This document shows positions 33,092 to 37,291 of a stretch of 37,291 bases of DNA, one piece after another. Made by a program: the position numbers and the translations under genes. The stretch is taken from positions 1-37,291 of the forward strand of contig CAUDNR010000216.1 of NCBI GenBank assembly GCA_958430865.1, given 5' to 3'. Below the pieces are notes generated by a model, which was not told the origin of the DNA, did no database searches, and worked only from the letters and a program-made list of their open reading frames with translations. Each line of letters begins with the position of its first letter. Position 1 is the first letter of the stretch. This DNA comes from Entrophospora sp. SA101. Taxonomy: Eukaryota; Glomeromycota; Glomeromycetes; Entrophosporales; Entrophosporaceae.

Positions 33092-33483
33092 ACGTTTTTA
33101 CTAGTGCATTACGCGGTGCAGGTAATCAGCACAATGATACTCGTGGGAGAAAATGTAAACGTGACAAGTAGCGTACAAAATTACCAGTTTTTTCCGGAAA
33201 TTTTTACCTTTTTGCAAATGAATGATTATAATAATAAAGAAAATAAAAAGGTATGCTATAACTATTTTAATCAATTTAATTGCCAACCAACTTGTTATGA
33301 TTTAAAAACTTCCCGAATTTGGGTTTTCATTGCTTTAATTAGAATATGTTCAGATAATCAGGATTAAGAATAATTATTTAAATATAAAAATTTTATTTGC
33401 TAATTTTTTCCAAACCAATCCGCAATAAGCTCATAAAAACAGTCGGAATAAAAAACACGGAATCTATTACCCGTTCCCCGAAA

Positions 33484-33561
<78 letters not shown>

Positions 33562-33832
33562 GTTTTTTTTCACCATACTAATCCTTTTTTTTTTGGTTTA
33601 CCCGGACGATAATTAACTAAAGACTCTCAATCTTCTAAAATTTAAGAGTTCATAAAGAGAAGTGCATTTTGAAATTACAAAAAGAATATTATTTATAAGT
33701 GTCTTTCATCTCATACAAGGAAACACTACAACAAAGACAAAGTGAATGAATTGTTAAACATCACTAATGTGCTACAAATACAACGTGATCATGGTGATTA
33801 GCTTTATATGGATTTATAATGAGTGTTTTATA
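33092..33832. other. AT-rich region with a long (AAT)n microsatellite
   Basis: The main feature is the AAT run at 33488-33561. The overlapping plus and minus frames at 33101-33367 share one segment and neither has family features. Confidence 0.4.
33488..33561. repeat. (AAT)n microsatellite, about 24 units
   Basis: An uninterrupted trinucleotide run of about 74 bp, the longest microsatellite in the window. Confidence 0.97.
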
Positions 33833-33954
33833 TTTTTTTGGCATGTTGTACGCGAAAATGAAATTATGTGAATTCGCAATTCACATATGTGAAATTCAAA
33901 TTAGTCAATCAGAATTCCATAATATTTCAATTTCACATACAACAGGCAAAAAAA
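33833..33954. mobile_element. 122-bp MITE-like inverted repeat
   Basis: The ends TTTTTTTGGCATGTTGTACG (33833 on) and TTTTTTTGCCTGTTGTATG (inverted, from 33954) pair imperfectly over about 40 bp. A 5-bp direct repeat TTATA flanks it (33828-33832 and 33955-33959). It has no coding capacity. The superfamily is not clear. Confidence 0.5.
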
Positions 33955-33959
33955 TTATA

Positions 33960-34739
33960 ATTAAGGAAAGTGAAGGCATTGAAAATCAATAATAAATATT
34001 TACCTAAAATGAATTTCTTAGACTGAACAGGCAGCAATCTAACCTGAACGAGAAAGCAAAGATCAGATAAATTTTCCATTTCGTGGGCAGAAAATAGTGG
34101 CCAAAAGGATAAATTTTTGACAAGTTCGCTTTCTTATTAAACCAAAAAAAACTGACGTTTATCTAATAGAAGTGTAACTTTCATTTAAATACGAAAACTT
34201 TTCCGAAAAAAAATCCGGCTATATTAATATTAATATTAATATGTGTTTGCACGGAATAAGAATAAATTTTCACGAAAAATAGAGATTTAATATATACACT
34301 ATTCATGAGTGGAATCTCAAAAAATGATAATATTTCTAATCATAGAGTAATATTTTTGCTAGAACATTTTTGAATAGAAAAAGGAATCGGTCGATAAATA
34401 TTTTGTTCCATTAATAAAAAAAAATTTTTGAATATCAAGAAGAATGGATGGTTTATAAAAATACAATGATGGAGAATATCCTCAAAGCAGAATCTAACAA
34501 TTTATCAATTAAGTCGTTATTATTATGAGTTCATTAGAAGATGTGACAATAAAAAGTTTTGATTATCGTAATTAGAATTCCAAAAAAGAGAATTAACTAA
34601 TAAATAATTAAATAAATAAATATACAAGTTGCTATTACTATTACTATAATTTCAACCGGTTCTTTCGTAGAAATTAATATTAATATGAATTTCTGAATTT
34701 TTAAAAACTTCAGATGTTCGACTATCACTATCGTTATAA
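33960..34739. other. AT-rich spacer, no gene seen
   Basis: It contains TTAATATTAATAT arrays at 34221-34245 and 34672-34686 and no supported gene. Confidence 0.4.
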
Positions 34740-35190
34740 TCAGCATTTTATCTTCATGATTTGTAATTTATAAACATTGATAATTTGTTTTGCAAACGGT
34801 AGTTCTAGTTCTTCTTGTTCAGTTTTGAAATTCGGTCTAGGAAATTATTAATAAACTGATAAATTACTCTTGAATTTGTTGTTATTGTTGTTGTTGTTGT
34901 TGTTGATAATGATGGTGAAGATGATTCGTTGCTATTGCTATTAGTATTATTTATTATTTGTATTAAGAAACTTGAGCTGGTACTGATTTGCATCTTAAAT
35001 GTCCTTCACATCTTCTACTTGATCATATAATTTATAATTACAATATTTACATCTTGTATTATTTTGTTTGTAACCAGGCAAATTTTCAAACTTTTCAAAA
35101 TGCAGCCATATATTTATTTTTCGATTTTTTTGTTGAAAAAAATGATTGATTTTTTGCAATCTGCATGTAATAATTAAAATTTTTCTCATA
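34740..35190 (-). pseudogene. BED-finger hAT transposase N-terminus, remnant
   Basis: On the minus strand, 35189-34995 reads WLHFEKFENLPGYKQNNTRC with a CKYC pair, as in BED zinc fingers. The frame then shifts, and the next segment (34993-34805) has the Ser/Thr/Asn linker and FLDRISKLN that follow the finger in Glomeromycotina-like hAT proteins. LPFAKQI follows at about 34790. The catalytic region and both ends are missing. This is older and more broken than the element at 286-2583 and belongs to a different hAT subfamily. Confidence 0.5.
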
Positions 35191-35524
35191 TAGTTAAAAA
35201 AATAGTGGCAGAATTTTTATAGTTGATTAATTTTTTATAAAAAGCGAAAAATAAAGTGAATCTTTACATATTTGATCTACAAACACATTTTCTACAACAA
35301 AACAATTACTTGTTTTCAATTCAACGCCCAAATTTTACAAAAAATTCCTTCATCTTGAGCCGCGTTTTTACCTGAAGATCTATTTTGTTGATAACATAAA
35401 AAATTACACAAATTTTGATATGAGGCAGATGATAAATGTATTAATCCTTTTTATTGAAAAATTCGATAAATATAAATTAGCTAAAAATTTATTCATTTTC
35501 AAAATATTCTCACCCAAAACAATA
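35191..35524. other. AT-rich spacer, no gene seen
   Basis: Nothing recognisable between the hAT remnant and the solo pogo end. Confidence 0.4.
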
Positions 35525-35705
35525 CAGTCAACCCCCCTAAATGTCCCCCATAAATGCACACCCTCTCTAAATGCACGCTCACACTCATTCCCGAGCTCGG
35601 GACTTAAGAGATAAGTGCACCCTCTATACATGCATTGCACGGTCTTTTTTCATTCCCAATTATATAAAACTACCCTCCAAATGCACGCCCGTACTTTCAC
35701 GTGAT
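35525..35705 (+). mobile_element. Solo 5' end of the pogo-type element
   Basis: It starts after TA with CAGTCAACCC and repeats the order of blocks seen at 10504-10695: ATAAATGCAC units, GAGCTCGGGACTTA, GAGATAAGTGCA, GCATTGCACGGTCTTTT and TATATAAAAC. No matching right end follows, so the element is truncated on its 3' side. Confidence 0.8.
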
Positions 35706-36315
35706 ATTTGCAATGAAAATCGTGCAACATAAATTCCGAATGTACAATCATCTATTTTCAAAAAGTTCAAGTTTGTATTTTTATACAATACATTAATTTT
35801 TTCCTTTTTCTACAATACATTCATTGTTTGATCTTTTTACAAGAGTACATTTATCCTTTCTTTTTTACAATATATTTATTGATTTTTTTTGCAAGAATAA
35901 ATTTGTTGTATTTTTATTTGATCTTATTTACAAGAATACATTCATTGTATTCTTATTTGATCTTTTTTGTTTTCCTTTACAAGATGTCTGAAACTGCTCA
36001 TTCGCCATATTTTATTTTATATCTTCTATCTAACAAATATTAAATTTTTTCTTTATAATACTCTTTAAAGGTTTCAAATGGTAATGATAATTAGTTAAAT
36101 AAAATAATTGTCTATTATTAACTAACTTTGTAGCGAATGATTAGTTTGTTTTAAAAACATCAGATTGTTTTTCGGGATATAAATAAAGCTTAAAAAATTC
36201 ATATGCAAAATTAAATTTTCTTATTCTAATAATAATATCTACTGTATCTAACCATTTAATTTTTGCATTCACACTTCTCTCATTAAAATATTTTGTTCTT
36301 TTATCGCTTTTATAT
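35706..36315. other. AT-rich spacer with short repeats, no gene
   Basis: It contains several copies of ACAA(G/T)A(A)TACATTCATTGT-type words between 35790 and 35960, a degenerate tandem repeat. The ORF through it is Phe/Leu-rich and not convincing. Confidence 0.4.
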
Positions 36316-36563
36316 AGTTTCTGGCCAAAACTGCTTCTATTAGTAGCCGAAATTGCCCAAATACTTTGGGCAAAAATTATTTTTTTATAAGCCCAAACTA
36401 CTTTTTGTTATTAGCCGAAATGGGCGTAATTATTTTAAAGTTGTTTAAGTTAAAACAAGTTGATTCATATAGTTTTTTAATGTTCACGCTTATAAAAAAT
36501 GTCGAGAGGCCCAAATTGCCCAAACTAGTTTGGGCTTTGAGAAAACAGTTTGGGCCAGAAACC
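36316..36563. mobile_element. 248-bp MITE-like element with GCCCAAA repeats
   Basis: AGTTTCTGGCCAAAACTG (36316-36333) and the inverted GGTTTCTGGCCCAAACTG (36546-36563) match at 16 of 18 positions. Between them GCCCAAA/TTTGGGC words recur about eight times. No clear target duplication is seen. It abuts the dispersed repeat that follows. Confidence 0.5.
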
Positions 36564-36564
36564 T

Positions 36565-36960
36565 TATTATGAATAATAAATCTGATGTTGATCACAGGTG
36601 TCAGATTTAATAAAAATTTCCTGTCACAAACATGCAATCGTGATGCAATGAATGTTTTCCACAGGTGAAGGAGTGTTGAACATGTTGGAAGGCTTTGGAC
36701 AAAACTTTTACTTATCTTCCCTCAGACCAGGTTTGGCTGTTATCATATGGGCGTTGATCACTGATAGCTGGCATTTATGTGATGGTTGCTTTGTGTTATA
36801 CCCCTCACTCACTAGAATAAAGTTGGTGTTAAGACTGGCTTGAAAATTCTGCAACTCAGAAAGTTGCAACCTGGGTTGTTGTTTTGGATTTTCCCTGAAC
36901 TCAGAGTTTTGAGTCCTGGGTTGCTGTCTTGTTGGTGGCACACAAACTTACTAACAACCC
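36565..36960 (-). repeat. Dispersed repeat copy 2 (inverted relative to 2764-3090)
   Basis: On the minus strand it repeats the blocks of the copy near the left end, more completely. A minus-strand frame of 77 codons (MPPTRQQPRTQNSEFRENPK..., 36708-36941) covers much of it. Whether that frame is ever translated is unknown. The AATCTGA...TCAGATT inverted pair at 36580-36610 is shared with the left copy. Confidence 0.65.
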
Positions 36961-37291
36961 TACCCCATTTAAACAACAAGTTCAGTTGGTCAAACAAAAA
37001 TTAAAGAAAAATAGAAAATTTATGAAAATGATTAATTTATACATAACATAACAAAATCCAAACTATTTTATGACTTTTTTCTTGTTGGCCATATTTGTAA
37101 ACATTCAATGTTTAAAAGCGAAATAAGTAATTTAATTATTGTAAAATTACAAAGTTATCTTATCAATCTATCCGGATTATTGGACATAGGTATAAATAGT
37201 AATAAGATAAATAATGTAATTAAAACAACGCGAATAATAAATGTTACAAATAAAATTAATGATGTGTCACGTTATTAAATTGAATGTTACA
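36961..37291. other. AT-rich end of the window, no gene seen
   Basis: The only notable item is TCCGGATTATTGGACAT at 37169-37185, which resembles a block upstream of the P4-ATPase. Confidence 0.35.

Noticed and set aside
33101..33367. Overlapping 61- and 87-codon ORFs on opposite strands
   Set aside because: Both are AT-driven, with no motif or splice context to support either.

Overview
The window looks like nuclear DNA of an early-diverging, very AT-rich fungus, most likely an arbuscular mycorrhizal fungus of the Rhizophagus/Glomus type. The evidence is short GT-AG introns (about 70-145 bp), poly-Asn/Ser/Gln runs in proteins, many decayed transposons, and remnants resembling high-copy families I associate with Glomeromycotina. 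The species assignment is inference; no rRNA or marker gene is present.

Three multi-exon housekeeping genes are clear. (1) An RNF10/Mag2-type RING E3 ligase, + strand, 18541-21464, nine exons, 725 aa. (2) A DHHC palmitoyltransferase of Erf2 type, + strand, 22112-24929, seven exons, 666 aa once a recent insertion is discounted. (3) A Dnf1-type P4-ATPase (lipid flippase), - strand, 26986-31833, eight exons, 1395 aa. In each model the exon lengths sum to a multiple of three and the family motifs stay in one frame. A single-exon 446-aa protein of unknown function lies at 6207-7547 (-).

Two observations stand out. First, intron 4 of the DHHC gene (24134-24226) cannot be spliced as GT-AG but fits a U12-type AT-AC intron: the donor matches the minor-spliceosome consensus, a branch-like site lies 14-15 nt from the 3' end, and removing it restores both frame and family sequence. 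Second, exon 1 of the same gene carries a 257-bp insert copied, apparently without a mismatch and in inverted orientation, from about 7.2 kb away (15161-15427). It is flanked by a 79-bp duplication of the target and has 9-bp microhomology at one junction. This looks like a template-switch repair event, and it puts stop codons in the gene unless a cryptic intron is used.

The rest is mainly accessory or decayed DNA. A full-length hAT transposon with an 8-bp target duplication but a broken transposase lies at 286-2583. A Cdc4-like F-box/WD40 pseudogene lies at 4380-5345. A pogo/CENP-B-type element lacking its DDE domain (10504-11801) carries a nested MITE (11109-11280). An unidentified decayed gene lies at 13931-15000 (-), a broken repetitive-family gene at 16270-18180 (-), and a BED-finger hAT remnant at 34740-35190 (-). 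A second pogo end lies at 35525-35705. Several MITE-like inverted repeats and microsatellites, and a dispersed repeat in inverted copies near the two ends of the window, complete the picture.
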